This document shows positions 39,220 through 51,028 of a DNA stretch of 64,000 bases, in pieces. Under the pieces are notes generated by a model that was not told where the DNA came from, made no database searches, and worked only from the letters and a program-made list of their open reading frames with translations. Positions within the stretch are counted from its first letter, which is position 1, and each line of letters starts with the position of its first letter. The stretch is from Zygosaccharomyces rouxii (Eukaryota > Ascomycota > Saccharomycetes > Saccharomycetales > Saccharomycetaceae), in the NCBI RefSeq assembly GCF_000026365.1, contig NC_012990.1, positions 558,001 through 622,000 on the forward strand. The letters are read 5' to 3'. A program made the position numbers and the translations under genes.

Positions 39220-40392
39220 ATGGCTGTTCGTAGTGATAAGAGACGTCGTGATTCTCAGGATGATAGTAGTAGACAGGTTGACAAGAGATTAAGATTAGAG
39301 GGGGGATCACAGGGGACACAGGGAACTGCAGTTAATGAAGTCGAATTTGAGGTCCTGCAAGGTTATAGAAAGTTTTCTGAAGCTGTAGCGGAAGATCGAG
39401 CTAGAATGGCACGTACTGGTGATATTGATATTGCCGTTAAAAATTTACAAGCAGTGGATTCCTTATTTAATCAGTTGACAGGCTCTAGAAATAACGGATT
39501 ATTTGCCCATGATTCTCGTGCCATGTTGAGTATCAGCGAACTGGCTCAGATCAGTGTAAGGAATTTAAAGTTTGATAACTTTAGAAGTTTGGTGAATTTA
39601 GAAGATGTTTTGAATAGTTTGAAAAAATACATGCTTAGGGATTATTTCGAATGGAACGGTATCTCAGAAGGTAATGCAGCATCTTCTATGATGAACCAAA
39701 GTCAGAACGGGGCTAGAGATGGCGAAGAAGTCGGAGGAGATGATAATGATGACGAAGAAGAGGAACAAAGTGATAATATTAGACAAACTGAAATGAGGAA
39801 ATGCCATCTCAAGCAGTACAGTGGTTACGAAGATTTTTATCAACTCAATTGGTTCAAATTGGGTGGTCTTTTCAACAATTTAAGCAGAAAAGTCAGTACA
39901 GTAGATCATCTGTTGGGACCCTTTTCAATGCAGAGAAAGACAAGAGCACCAGTAGTACGAAAGGAACAAGATACTGTAGGAGCTCTTACCACAGCGGAAA
40001 AAGTGACTCAAAGCTCTTTAAATTCTACACAACAAATTACTACACCAGAGCAGGTAAAGAGAATGTTCAAAATATTAGAGAGAAAAAATGGTAAGCGCCA
40101 AATCAACTTGTTCAAATTTGTGATTAATCCTCAGTCGTTTTCGAAAAGCGTGGAAAATCTCTTTTATGTTAGTTTTTTAATCAAAGAAGGTAGAGTAGTT
40201 TTAGAGGAAGATCAAGATGGTTTCCCCAGTATAAGAATTCGAGGTGGGCCGCCGACGGACCCCAAAGCCAGGGAAATTGAAATTAGAAAGAGACGTGAAG
40301 CTTCTGAAAACCATATAATTTTTCAAATGGATATGCCTACGTGGAAGAAATTGATAGAAAAGTTTGATATACGATCAGCCTTTGTAGAATAA
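39220..40392 (+). CDS. NSE4: SMC5/6 complex kleisin Nse4
   Basis: The 390-aa protein matches Nse4/Qri2 (YDL105W, 402 aa), the kleisin that bridges the Smc5 and Smc6 heads and is essential for DNA repair and rDNA segregation. It has the Nse4 N-terminal helical region (about 45-155), an acidic linker (about 165-195), and the C-terminal winged-helix domain (about 265-390) with RQINLFKFVINPQSFSKSVE and ENLFYVSFLI. The start is the ATG at 39220. It is divergent from MLH1 and convergent on QRI7 (35-bp gap). Confidence 0.95.
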   Translation: MAVRSDKRRRDSQDDSSRQVDKRLRLEGGSQGTQGTAVNEVEFEVLQGYRKFSEAVAEDRARMARTGDIDIAVKNLQAVDSLFNQLTGSRNNGLFAHDSRAMLSISELAQISVRNLKFDNFRSLVNLEDVLNSLKKYMLRDYFEWNGISEGNAASSMMNQSQNGARDGEEVGGDDNDDEEEEQSDNIRQTEMRKCHLKQYSGYEDFYQLNWFKLGGLFNNLSRKVSTVDHLLGPFSMQRKTRAPVVRKEQDTVGALTTAEKVTQSSLNSTQQITTPEQVKRMFKILERKNGKRQINLFKFVINPQSFSKSVENLFYVSFLIKEGRVVLEEDQDGFPSIRIRGGPPTDPKAREIEIRKRREASENHIIFQMDMPTWKKLIEKFDIRSAFVE

Positions 40393-40427
40393 TGCATTAA
40401 TGTTTCTATTTACAAGAACATATATAA

Positions 40428-41957
<1,530 letters not shown>

Positions 41958-43049
41958 ATGTGGTCGTTAACCTCTTCATTACCTATTGTTCATGCGCCTC
42001 ACCACCATGGTCACCCTCATGCAATACCACCACCAACTACAGGTGGAGCCGGTGGTGATGGTGGTAACAGACCGAGTCCACCAGCAATCGACGATGAAAT
42101 GGAGGCTACTAATAGTCCCATTTTGCATTGTATCCTTGCCGGTGGATTTGGTGGTGCCATCGGTGATACTTCAATGCATTCTCTAGATACCGTTAAGACT
42201 AGGCAGCAGGGTGCTCCCAATGTTGCCAAGTACAAGAACATGTTGGCCGCCTACAGAACGATCTTCGTCGAGGAAGGAATTTTCAGAGGCCTTTATGGTG
42301 GATATTCAGCTGCTATGTTGGGATCTTTCCCCAGTGCAGCGATCTTTTTTGGTACTTACGAATTTTCCAAAAGAAAACTGATTAATGAATGGGGGTTTAA
42401 CGATACGTTGACCCATTTATTTGCCGGTTTTCTTGGTGATTTAGTCTCCAGTTTCATCTACGTTCCTTCAGAAGTTTTAAAGACTAGGCTACAACTACAG
42501 GGTCGTTACAATAATTCACATTTTGATTCCGGATACAACTACAAAAATCTACGAGATTGCATAACTACTGTGGTCAAGACCGAAGGTCCAGTGGCATTAC
42601 TCTTTGGTTACAAGGCAACATTGGCAAGAGATCTACCCTTTAGTGCGCTACAATTAGCATTTTACGAGAAATTTAGACAAGCTGCATTTAAACTTGAGTA
42701 CAAACAAATAGGCCAGGACCACTTGTCCATAATGAGTGAGTTGTCAACAGGTGCCCTAGCAGGTGGTGTAGCAGGTGTACTCACTACGCCATTGGATGTG
42801 ATAAAGACTCGAGTTCAAACTCAACAGACTTCCCCTACAAGTGAACTGGGCAAACCTGCAAGTCTTTCCAGTTCTCTTTTCTCCAGTTTGAGGATCGTTT
42901 ACAAATCAGAAGGGTTGATTGGATTTTTCAGTGGTGTGGGCCCAAGATTCATCTGGACAAGTATACAGAGCAGTATTATGCTGTTCCTCTACCAGTACAC
43001 TTTAGGACGTCTCAATACAATTTTCCCTTCAAATAATGGATTGGGCTAA
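41958..43049 (+). CDS. MME1: Mitochondrial carrier Mme1 (magnesium exporter)
   Basis: The 363-aa protein is a mitochondrial carrier family member matching Mme1 (YMR166C), reported to export Mg2+ from mitochondria. It has three about 100-residue repeats, each with the signature PxD/Exx[11 protein letters not shown] (Ser replaces Pro in the first), [10 protein letters not shown] and [10 protein letters not shown]. Six membrane helices are expected. A His/Pro/Gly-rich N-terminal extension (about residues 10-50) precedes the first helix. Start is the ATG at 41958. Confidence 0.93.
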   Translation: MWSLTSSLPIVHAPHHHGHPHAIPPPTTGGAGGDGGNRPSPPAIDDEMEATNSPILHCILAGGFGGAIGDTSMHSLDTVKTRQQGAPNVAKYKNMLAAYRTIFVEEGIFRGLYGGYSAAMLGSFPSAAIFFGTYEFSKRKLINEWGFNDTLTHLFAGFLGDLVSSFIYVPSEVLKTRLQLQGRYNNSHFDSGYNYKNLRDCITTVVKTEGPVALLFGYKATLARDLPFSALQLAFYEKFRQAAFKLEYKQIGQDHLSIMSELSTGALAGGVAGVLTTPLDVIKTRVQTQQTSPTSELGKPASLSSSLFSSLRIVYKSEGLIGFFSGVGPRFIWTSIQSSIMLFLYQYTLGRLNTIFPSNNGLG

Positions 43050-43468
43050 AAATATTTAAGGAGTCACCTCTTTGGAAGGTGACAATTGACCATTTTGCTA
43101 CTGCAATAGTAATTATATTCTCTGTGTAAATAGTAAGACAACTTCTCGATTGAATTTCATCCAGGACGGTCAATTAACGGTAACTTGACGTCTAGGAGCT
43201 CCTCAAAATTATCAATTCCTCGAGGAAAATATTCAAAAATGCATTTTTTAAGAATTTATATCTCGTTCATCAGTGTTGATCCAACGGTCCTTTATGCTCC
43301 CAACATCTCGGAGAGGCGAAAAAAAGATGCCTATATACAATATATAAATATACTCCTTGTACTTGCAGATACACACAGAAGAGGGAATAACATTCAAGGT
43401 CTATTGAATATACTGGTAGTAAGACTAGTAGCTCATTGTTTGAAGTCTTGACGGCTCCTAGAGGTAAA
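43050..43468. other. 419-bp gap MME1-PAH1
   Basis: This holds the MME1 3' flank and the PAH1 promoter. An 88-codon plus-strand frame here starts only with TTG and does not look coding. No known motif stands out. Confidence 0.5.
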
Positions 43469-45958
43469 ATGCAGTACGTTGAGAGGGCTATTGGATCAGT
43501 GTCCAAGACATGGTCTTCTATAAATCCAGCAACGCTTTCTGGTGGTATAGATGTCATAGTCGTTGAACATCCTGATGGTACGTTAGCGTGTTCACCATTT
43601 CATGTTAGGTTTGGTAAATTCCAAATTTTAAAGCCATCTCAAAAGAAAGTGGAAGTTATCGTTAATGGTAAATCAACCAATATCCCCATGAAATTAGGGG
43701 ATTCTGGAGAAGCATATTTTGTGTTCGAAACGAGTACTGATGTGCAAGGTATACCTGAAGAATTGTTATCATCGCCAGTGATGAGTGCAACGAGTAGTCC
43801 GCCACAATCACCTCGACCAGATGGTCAGGTTGAAGAAAGTGATAAATTAGAAGAAGGAGTAGAAGTGTCTAAGAAATTAGAGGAACCGGATTTCCTAGAT
43901 ATCAATGATTCAGAAAGTAGTACAGATACTTCCAATGGCACTGGAATTCCACTCCCGACAATGTCAAGAACGAAGACATTCCAAGAGAAGTTAAATCGAA
44001 GGCTTACGCAGATCCATATTCCTAGCAAATTGGACAACAATGGTGATCTTCTACTGGACATGGAAGGTTACAAGCCAAATAAGGATAAAGTTCAAGATAC
44101 GGATAACCAATTGAAGCAATTGCTTAAGGATGAATTGGGTAACGATTTGGACATTTCAGGATTTGTTAAGGAAGATTCTAATGGTAACATCAGAATTGTT
44201 AATCCGTTTGAAAATCACCCACATCATCACTACCCAGTCTCACCACCAGAATCACCACCAATGACGGCAAACGAACCAGGTTTAAGTCTAGATTTTTCAG
44301 GCGATTCATCAACATTATCAGGTTTTACATCGAGCAATACAGAGGCAGATACAAATACAAACACTAATACAGATTCTAAAGGTAGCAGTACTAGTTCAGA
44401 TGGGAAATTTTTTATCAAGACACTTCGTTTATCAAGTGAACAATTAAAATGTCTTGATTTAAAATATGGGGAAAACGATTTAACTTTTTCAGTAGATCAA
44501 GGCAGGGCCTTGGTTTCTTCCAAGCTATTCGTTTGGAGATGGAGTGTTCCCATTGTCATTAGCGATATCGACGGTACAATCACCAAATCTGATGCTTTAG
44601 GACATGTAATGACCATGTTTGGAAAAGATTGGACTCACATTGGGGTTGCAAAACTTTTCTCAGAAATTGCGAAAAATGGGTACAACATAATGTATTTAAC
44701 CGCTAGAAGTACTGGTCAAGCTGATTCCACAAGAAGCTATTTAAGATCCATTGTTCAAAACGGTAATCGTTTGCCCGTGGGCCCTGTAATCCTTTCACCT
44801 GATAGAACGATAGCAGCTTTAAGACGTGAAGTCATACTAAAAAAACCTGAAGTTTTCAAAATCGCATGTTTAAATGATATGAGATCGTTATACTTCGATA
44901 GACACGGTCACTTTAAAGGTGAAGCTGAAGACAGACGCCATGAAAAGGAAAATGAAGAAAGAGTCTTGGAACAAGAACAACTGTCATTGGAGGAAATGGA
45001 AGAAAAACCAACTCCCTTTTTCGCAGGATTCGGTAACAGAATTACTGACGCACTTTCTTACAGAACCGTTGGTGTACCAAGTTCAAGAATCTTTACTATA
45101 AACCCAGATGGTGAAGTACACATGGAATTATTAGAGTTGGCAGGCTACAGAAGTTCGTACGTCTTCATTAACGAATTGGTTGATCATTTCTTCCCACCGG
45201 TGAACAACGATGATGACGACAGAAGTATCAGATCCGCCGGGCCCGGATCACCAATAAACAAATCAATCGATACAGACGCAAATATTGAAAGCAATCTGTA
45301 TTTGAGGAGCAAACAAGAGGAAAAATTTACAGATGTAAATTTTTGGCGTGAACCAATACCAGATTTAGAAGAACTTACAGATACATCAAATTCAGATGGC
45401 GAAGATGCGAAATCAAAAGACGCAAGAGATGGTAACTACAATAGCAACGATGGCAGATCTTCCATGCTAGACAAATCGCTATCACATGACCATCTGCAAC
45501 TATCATCACCAATATCTTTCAAGAATGGCACTCCTAAAGAAAGGTCACCATCGACAGAATCAGGAAGGAACATCAAGGGAACATCACTCTTCCGTTCGAT
45601 CTCTCCCGAGAGTATAGATGAAGAAGACCACAACGCATCGCATCCACAGCTAAGTACGCCAGGCAGAGATAAAACCCGCCCACCAACACGTGAAGAAATC
45701 GGCCAACAGATATACCTCGAGTTAGGTTCCCCATTACGGCAACCACAACTGCTGGAAACGACAAGAGAGGATGTACCTGGAACTCCGGCATCCGAGATTT
45801 CGAGGTTAAATATCAGTGAAAGTGAAGGTCCCAGGGATAGCGGCAAAGACACCGCCTCATGTGAACAAGAATCTGATCAAGATGGCGATGACGAAGAAGA
45901 AGAAGAAGATGATGACGAAGAAGACGACGATGAATTTGACGAGGATGAGTTCACGTAA
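43469..45958 (+). CDS. PAH1: Phosphatidate phosphatase Pah1 (lipin)
   Basis: The 829-aa protein is yeast lipin, a Mg2+-dependent phosphatase that turns phosphatidate into diacylglycerol at ER/nuclear membranes, setting triacylglycerol and phospholipid synthesis. It has the N-terminal amphipathic helix and N-LIP domain (MQYVERAIGSVSKTWSSINP onward), a C-LIP/HAD domain with the catalytic DIDGT at 366-370, the conserved NFWREPIPD tryptophan motif, and an extremely acidic tail for Nem1-Spo7 recognition. The linker is rich in Ser/Thr-Pro, consistent with regulation by phosphorylation. The frame extends 11 codons upstream from TTG; the ATG at 43469 matches the family start exactly. Confidence 0.97.
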   Translation: MQYVERAIGSVSKTWSSINPATLSGGIDVIVVEHPDGTLACSPFHVRFGKFQILKPSQKKVEVIVNGKSTNIPMKLGDSGEAYFVFETSTDVQGIPEELLSSPVMSATSSPPQSPRPDGQVEESDKLEEGVEVSKKLEEPDFLDINDSESSTDTSNGTGIPLPTMSRTKTFQEKLNRRLTQIHIPSKLDNNGDLLLDMEGYKPNKDKVQDTDNQLKQLLKDELGNDLDISGFVKEDSNGNIRIVNPFENHPHHHYPVSPPESPPMTANEPGLSLDFSGDSSTLSGFTSSNTEADTNTNTNTDSKGSSTSSDGKFFIKTLRLSSEQLKCLDLKYGENDLTFSVDQGRALVSSKLFVWRWSVPIVISDIDGTITKSDALGHVMTMFGKDWTHIGVAKLFSEIAKNGYNIMYLTARSTGQADSTRSYLRSIVQNGNRLPVGPVILSPDRTIAALRREVILKKPEVFKIACLNDMRSLYFDRHGHFKGEAEDRRHEKENEERVLEQEQLSLEEMEEKPTPFFAGFGNRITDALSYRTVGVPSSRIFTINPDGEVHMELLELAGYRSSYVFINELVDHFFPPVNNDDDDRSIRSAGPGSPINKSIDTDANIESNLYLRSKQEEKFTDVNFWREPIPDLEELTDTSNSDGEDAKSKDARDGNYNSNDGRSSMLDKSLSHDHLQLSSPISFKNGTPKERSPSTESGRNIKGTSLFRSISPESIDEEDHNASHPQLSTPGRDKTRPPTREEIGQQIYLELGSPLRQPQLLETTREDVPGTPASEISRLNISESEGPRDSGKDTASCEQESDQDGDDEEEEEDDDEEDDDEFDEDEFT

Positions 45959-46409
45959 TATAGTATGATATAGTAACGTATTACGACTTATAAAAATGGG
46001 TAATCCCGTAAACAACGTAACCAATACAAACAATGTCTTGTCCTTGTCCGTTGTCGCCTGTCCCTTTATCCTTTCCTGGAGAACCGAATTACGCATTACT
46101 TAGTCAATTTGGTAATCCGACAAGTAAATCCGACGAGTAAATCCGACAGGTACACATATTACGTACCTAGCGACAAAAAGAAAAAGGACCCTCTAATGAG
46201 ATAGGGAACGAAAAAAAATGAGTTTAAAAATAAATTCTTGGCAAGAAACATAATAGTAGTAAACTTAACCATACCGGTAAAAATATTAACAATACGGTAA
46301 TATTCATTCTACGCTTTTGTCGAAGCAAACTTTACCGAGGTTTGTGCAGGAACTTTTCACAACACATACTAATCCATGATTATTGTTCCTCTACCTTCCT
46401 GAAGCAATC
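45959..46409. other. 451-bp gap PAH1 to MSS11-like
   Basis: A-rich intergenic DNA with two copies of a TCCGACARGTAAATCCGAC-like segment around 46113-46150. No gene recognised. Confidence 0.5.
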
Positions 46410-47009
46410 ATGGTGAGACAGGCGTCAACGTTTGAAGGTATATATTCGACTAACAAACCAGAATATCCGGATTTCGGTGGAGCAGGCGGGCCAGCAGTAG
46501 ATATGTCTGGTGATTCAAAATATGGAACAAAGAGTGGGAACATCATGCCCAGCTCTAACACAGAGCTGGATAGTACTACTACTGTTGTGTCTGATGCCAA
46601 TGCAAGTGATCCAAGACAGTTACTGCATGCCCACGTCTACAACTATCTAGTCAAAAATGGTCATTATGCAACTGCAAGGCAATTCTTGAAAGAAGCAGAT
46701 CTACCGTTGGATAATAAGAACGCGAATGAAATTATCAATAATAGTGTCAATACTAATATAAACAATGACAATGAGGACCAGCAGCTGCCTCCAGGTTTAT
46801 TACCAACGAGATTGCAAGTGGATTCTGAGGAAACACTACTGTTCGAATGGTGGAATAGCCTTTGTAGACTGCATGATCATGTGGAACAAACTCCAGTAGA
46901 AGAATTACGTTCGACTCCACAGAAGGTTCCAACACCTTTCCTGCCGAGAGTTAGGCAACCATTTACTGAGGACCAACAAGACAATGTTGGGGCTTCAGTT
47001 TCGAAATAG
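46410..47009 (+). CDS. MSS11: Short Mss11-like LisH/LUFS-domain protein
   Basis: The 199-aa protein matches the N-terminal part of Mss11 (YMR164C, about 758 aa), a Flo8 partner that activates FLO11 and STA genes for filamentous and invasive growth. The conserved part is the LisH/LUFS block: QLLHAHVYNYLVKNGHYAT and FLKEADLPL (about residues 70-105), then LLPTRL and LLFEWWNSL (about 137-160). The long Gln/Asn-rich and C-terminal activation regions of S. cerevisiae Mss11 are absent, and the frame ends in a plain TAG. Position between PAH1 and INP2 equals YMR165-164-163. It is either a short ancestral form or a truncated gene. Homology is secure; activity is uncertain. Confidence 0.82.
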   Translation: MVRQASTFEGIYSTNKPEYPDFGGAGGPAVDMSGDSKYGTKSGNIMPSSNTELDSTTTVVSDANASDPRQLLHAHVYNYLVKNGHYATARQFLKEADLPLDNKNANEIINNSVNTNINNDNEDQQLPPGLLPTRLQVDSEETLLFEWWNSLCRLHDHVEQTPVEELRSTPQKVPTPFLPRVRQPFTEDQQDNVGASVSK

Positions 47010-47334
47010 AATCGTCATCAGTAATGATCGACGATGGCATAAGCGAATTCTTAAATCAATCAATATGGGGCTGGGATAACGGACGGCTATTGTGTTATAT
47101 GAATTCTACCAAAAAATGAGGCTCAAAAGGTTACCCAACTAATAATATGTAAGATAATCCCCGGAATCTAATAATATATAAAGGGATCTTATATCCATCT
47201 AGGAACTAAGGTATCCTAAAACTAAACGAACTGACAAGGTATTATCTTTTAATATTTTATTTAATGCTGTTGGGCATGATAATATCTTACGTGATTATAT
47301 CCGCTAACAAGAAAGGCTCTCAACAAGTTAATAT
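47010..47334. other. 325-bp gap between MSS11-like gene and tRNA-Val
   Basis: AT-rich DNA with no frame continuing the Mss11 similarity. No other feature recognised. Confidence 0.5.
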
Positions 47335-47408
47335 GGTTTCGTGGTCTAGTAGGTTATGGCATCTGCTTAACACGCAGAACGTCCCCGGTTCGATCCCGGG
47401 CGAAATCA
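47335..47408 (+). tRNA. tRNA-Val (anticodon AAC)
   Basis: The 74-nt sequence folds as a standard tRNA. The acceptor stem is GGTTTCG / CGAAATC with discriminator A, the A-box is TGGTCTAGTAGG-like, and the anticodon stem TCTGC/GCAGA has loop TTAACAC (anticodon AAC at 47369-47371). The B-box region GGTTCGATCCC lies in the T arm. No intron is present. A T-run (47409-47413) follows as a Pol III terminator. It nearly equals the S. cerevisiae valine AAC tRNA. Confidence 0.97.
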
Positions 47409-47654
47409 TTTTTGGTGGAGACGCCGGACTTTTTTCTTAATTCCTTTTTGTGAAAAATTTCAACAAACATGTTTATGTTTACGTTTTTGATCCTAGAGTA
47501 AAAAAACAAGGTCAAGATGAGCACTGAGAAACCACGACAACCTTTCGGATTAGGAAGTCAGTAGTGACTGTGTCTTGAATCTTAAAAACAAAAGATTAAT
47601 TTAACTTCAATTGCATCTGCTTTTAAATTTTGTACTATCCACAGCTCGTCCACA

Positions 47655-47678
47655 ATGCAATGGGGGTTGATCATTTAA
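47655..47678 (+). other. Overlapping upstream ORF at the INP2 start
   Basis: ATG at 47655 opens a 7-codon frame ending in TAA at 47676-47678, overlapping the INP2 start codon (47660) in a different frame. Scanning ribosomes would meet it first, so INP2 would rely on leaky scanning or on a transcript starting between them. A further short ORF (47517-47564) lies upstream. Confidence 0.5.
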
Positions 47679-49582
47679 CATCATCAGTAGACACCCTGTT
47701 GGAAAAATCGATGTTATCACCCATTGGTTGGAAGTGTGAAAATTTCCAGTCAAACATACATCCATCTGCACCAACTGTTGTCAATGGTGGGGAATGGGAA
47801 TACCAATTCGAAATTCCAAACAAATGGAATCAATTAATAGATCGAGTGTTTAGCCGATTGCCGTCTGTTGCAAATGAACATTTCCTTGAAGAATTTCACT
47901 ATACAGTAGTTTCCAGCGATCTATTGAATGCTTCGAATCCATGGAGGCTATCCAAGATGTCCACCAGTGGATTACTTCCGACAATAATCCCAGACAAGTC
48001 TAAGACAATACGTATTAGAAATTTCCCCTACATGACTACCATTCTGCACGTAAGGAAAATCTTAAATCGTTTGAAATTCAGCAATGGGAGCAGGAGAAGA
48101 GTTGTCATTACTTTGCTCATCGCCCTTTATTTGACTTACCAACAAGAATTTCACAAAATGCAATCCTCAAGGCAAAATGCGTTATCGATATTGAAATCAA
48201 TGCTAGACTCTCTACAAAGATTAACGGTACTACAACATAACTATTTTGCGGCTCATAAAGAAATCTCAAATCAATGTGGTAGCGATAGAATTGGTCTCGT
48301 TGTAACAGATCTCCTTGGATCGAGTCTCGATTTACTCTTTTATAGTATGACAAACGCTACGCAGGATTTGTTAACAATTAGTAACAGCTCCGAACTGTCT
48401 AAATACTGCGGAATCTATGGTGTACCATTATCTGAATTATACTACAGACTCACAGAACCTGCTAATGATATGGAATCACGATGGACTAGACTAAAGGTGA
48501 TGAGAAGCTTTATGCTATGTTGCCTACTTTCACAGAACCATTCTGGTGGTAGGGTCGGTAATAACTCTACTTGTGATTTGGAAATGTGCAATTTCTTACG
48601 CAAAATTTTCCCCAATTATAATTTAACCCAAAACTCATTAATTAATCAATCCAATAGATGGAAGTTAATAACCACTAATATGCAACAGTTGCAAAATTTA
48701 ACTGTTTCAATGACTGCGTCGATGTTAAGGCATACCGAGCTAATCAACAATCACCGTAATTCTGTGCCGAATGCTAGAAGCGTAAAGAGGTATAGTAAAT
48801 TCTATTTACCACCAGAAGATAAAAAATCATCATCACAAGGTCCGATACGATTATCAACAACGTTACATGGTCTTAGAGAACTGGAAAAATTACTTATTGT
48901 CACGAACGAGGAGACTACGACTACTGATTCGACGATTGAGCTCGTTAGACAAAGGTTAATCGATTTACTAGCACTATGGCAAACTGATGATAATGACGAG
49001 GTTGTAAGCCAGGGAAGGAAAAATGGTATATCTAAGACCAAATTTGGTAATAGAGGACTTTCACTAGATGTTGTACAAAATCCAAGAGAATCTATCATTA
49101 AATGTGGCGGGCCACATTTAAACTTATCACCAAAATTAAAGGATCATGTTGTATTTACACCCGTGGACGAAACTCAATCAGATATAGAACAAGACTCAGA
49201 TTATGAATTACAGAAGACAGCTGCCACTGAGACGAGCAACGATGAAGAAGCTGTCAATTCTAAGAAAACATTAAGATCTTCTGATAAAACTTTAATTGAT
49301 CAAAGAATAGCCAAATTTCAATCATTAAGTGACGACGAGTTAAGACTTAAATTGGAAGAAGGCATTTCGAAATTTGCCCAAGAAAACAAAAAAGGAAGGC
49401 AAAAATTGAGAAGTCAAAAATCTTTTGAATTACTGAGAAAACCACACAATAAGGAATTTATGAGTGTACAGGGTGCCCTACGTCAAATTTCTTCAGCTTC
49501 AGAAATAACTCTGAACAACACATTTTCCACGGAAGAAACGATCCCCATGTATTATGAATTGCAAAAAATCTTAGATAAATGA
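47660..49582 (+). CDS. INP2: Peroxisome inheritance receptor Inp2
   Basis: The 640-aa protein matches Inp2 (YMR163C, 705 aa), the peroxisomal membrane receptor that binds the myosin V Myo2 to carry peroxisomes into the bud. A hydrophobic segment VVITLLIALYLTYQ (about residues 150-163) is the likely membrane anchor. The helical domain with FMLCCLL and SELSKYCGIYG, and the C-terminal motif SDDELRLKLEEGISKFAQEN and ETIPMYYEL, are conserved. The start is uncertain: the ATG at 47660 is the first in frame, but an out-of-frame ATG lies five bases upstream, and the N-terminus is shorter than in S. cerevisiae. It converges on QRI1 with a 24-bp gap. Confidence 0.87.
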   Translation: MGVDHLTSSVDTLLEKSMLSPIGWKCENFQSNIHPSAPTVVNGGEWEYQFEIPNKWNQLIDRVFSRLPSVANEHFLEEFHYTVVSSDLLNASNPWRLSKMSTSGLLPTIIPDKSKTIRIRNFPYMTTILHVRKILNRLKFSNGSRRRVVITLLIALYLTYQQEFHKMQSSRQNALSILKSMLDSLQRLTVLQHNYFAAHKEISNQCGSDRIGLVVTDLLGSSLDLLFYSMTNATQDLLTISNSSELSKYCGIYGVPLSELYYRLTEPANDMESRWTRLKVMRSFMLCCLLSQNHSGGRVGNNSTCDLEMCNFLRKIFPNYNLTQNSLINQSNRWKLITTNMQQLQNLTVSMTASMLRHTELINNHRNSVPNARSVKRYSKFYLPPEDKKSSSQGPIRLSTTLHGLRELEKLLIVTNEETTTTDSTIELVRQRLIDLLALWQTDDNDEVVSQGRKNGISKTKFGNRGLSLDVVQNPRESIIKCGGPHLNLSPKLKDHVVFTPVDETQSDIEQDSDYELQKTAATETSNDEEAVNSKKTLRSSDKTLIDQRIAKFQSLSDDELRLKLEEGISKFAQENKKGRQKLRSQKSFELLRKPHNKEFMSVQGALRQISSASEITLNNTFSTEETIPMYYELQKILDK

Positions 49583-49606
49583 TTATGATACTTAATATAT
49601 TTAATA

Positions 49607-51028
49607 TTAATTCTCTAATACTGTATTATCTTTGTCAAAAACTTTACCCTTGTACTGTGACAAATTTTCACCAGCATAACTCAATTTACTAGAAACTTCA
49701 ACGGAAACTCCATCAGCAATTTGAGCACCAATTTTTTTCAACCTATTACCACCCAATTCCAAATATGCTGCTCTACTTGTTTCTGGATTATCATTGGCGG
49801 TACCAGGAGCATTCTTCAAAGGTGAAAATTCCTGAGCTCTATCCACTTCAAGACACCCAAATTTGTCCAAAGAGACACCAGGAAAAACATCAAAGATAAA
49901 CTGTTCTAATTTGATACCATTAGGTTCAGTTGGCTTTAATGACTCACCAGTTGTGTTATCATAGCAAGGAATTTTCTTCTTAGCAATGTGGTAAGGCATG
50001 TGTTCACACCATTGATCAAGATCTCTTTTCAATAATTCAACGGAATAGTAGTGGTTAACAATGTTGGCAGCACGAAGTTTCAATAATCCACTAGAATCCT
50101 TTTCAGCTGCCAATTCAGGAGAAATTTCCGAATACTCAATGACACATGGTTTATTATCCTTAGTAGCAATCAACCCAACAGACTCATTAGCGTCTCTTTT
50201 TCTGACCACTTTTGTAGCTAATTCAAAACCATGTTTAATAGCAAAACCAATAAAGACAGGATCAGCTAATTTTGATAAAACGTTATCCACACAGTACATG
50301 TAAACGTGTTTGATACCTTTCTTTTCGAAATCTTGCAATAACTGGTTGTCCTTAATGGCACGATATAGACCACCGTTACCATCTGGAGATTCCACCAAAT
50401 CTGTGGGGGAGCTCAATAACAACTTTTCACCTTGCAAATCCAACGCTGGTAAAGTACCTTGATTAAAGAAGACCACTTGTGAGGATTCCAATCCAAAGTA
50501 GTTATGTTTCTCGAAAAAATCCTTTGTAGTATTATGTGTAGGCTTTGAAGTCATCACATACCAAGGGATTGGACTTTTGGTACCTGATAATCTCTGTAGG
50601 CTAATCAATTTTTCAGCTTGTATTTGAAATAAAGATTTATGGGATGGCAATCCAATATCATAACAACCTTTGGGGGCAGACGAGCCTAATCTGGTACCTT
50701 GACCACCAGCCATTAGGACAACAGCAACTTCACCATTCGTGACAGACTCTAGACCGATCTTATAATATTCCTCCTGGGCAGATGCATTGTCGATCACTGA
50801 TTGGTAAGAAGTAGCTGGCAGAGGTTCTACGCTAGAAGAGTCCCTAGCATTTTCAGCGGATTGAGAAATAGCCTTCTTACAGTCGTCTACAAGTTTTTGA
50901 GGTGAGATTCTCCTAGAGGCAGCCTCCAAGTTACTCAAAAATTGGGATTTATCGGTCTCATTCAATTGATCTAAATGTTGGAACAATTGCTCCTGACCAG
51001 CAGATTTATAAAGATCAATCACACTCAT
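49607..51028 (-). CDS. QRI1: UDP-N-acetylglucosamine pyrophosphorylase
   Basis: The 473-aa enzyme (Qri1/Uap1, YDL103C, 477 aa) makes UDP-GlcNAc from UTP and GlcNAc-1-phosphate in the cytosol, feeding chitin, N-glycan and GPI synthesis. The nucleotidyltransferase signature GGQGTRLGSSAPKGCYDIGL is near residues 108-127. YMYCVDNVLSKLADP and the C-terminal beta-helix-like part follow. The start is the ATG at 51028; the longer frame begins with TTG. It is divergent from DNF3 and convergent on INP2. GPI10, also here, uses a later step of one of its pathways. Confidence 0.96.
   Translation of the reverse strand: MSVIDLYKSAGQEQLFQHLDQLNETDKSQFLSNLEAASRRISPQKLVDDCKKAISQSAENARDSSSVEPLPATSYQSVIDNASAQEEYYKIGLESVTNGEVAVVLMAGGQGTRLGSSAPKGCYDIGLPSHKSLFQIQAEKLISLQRLSGTKSPIPWYVMTSKPTHNTTKDFFEKHNYFGLESSQVVFFNQGTLPALDLQGEKLLLSSPTDLVESPDGNGGLYRAIKDNQLLQDFEKKGIKHVYMYCVDNVLSKLADPVFIGFAIKHGFELATKVVRKRDANESVGLIATKDNKPCVIEYSEISPELAAEKDSSGLLKLRAANIVNHYYSVELLKRDLDQWCEHMPYHIAKKKIPCYDNTTGESLKPTEPNGIKLEQFIFDVFPGVSLDKFGCLEVDRAQEFSPLKNAPGTANDNPETSRAAYLELGGNRLKKIGAQIADGVSVEVSSKLSYAGENLSQYKGKVFDKDNTVLEN

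Noticed and set aside
43185..43451. 88-aa plus-strand ORF before PAH1
   Set aside because: It begins with TTG and lies in the promoter and 5' leader of PAH1.
43436..43468. Eleven-codon extension of PAH1
   Set aside because: It starts with TTG, and the lipin family begins at MQYV.
47517..47644. Spliced first exon for INP2
   Set aside because: No GTATGT-type donor or good branch sequence exists in a phase that joins the two frames; only an odd GTCAGT donor with a later acceptor would fit.
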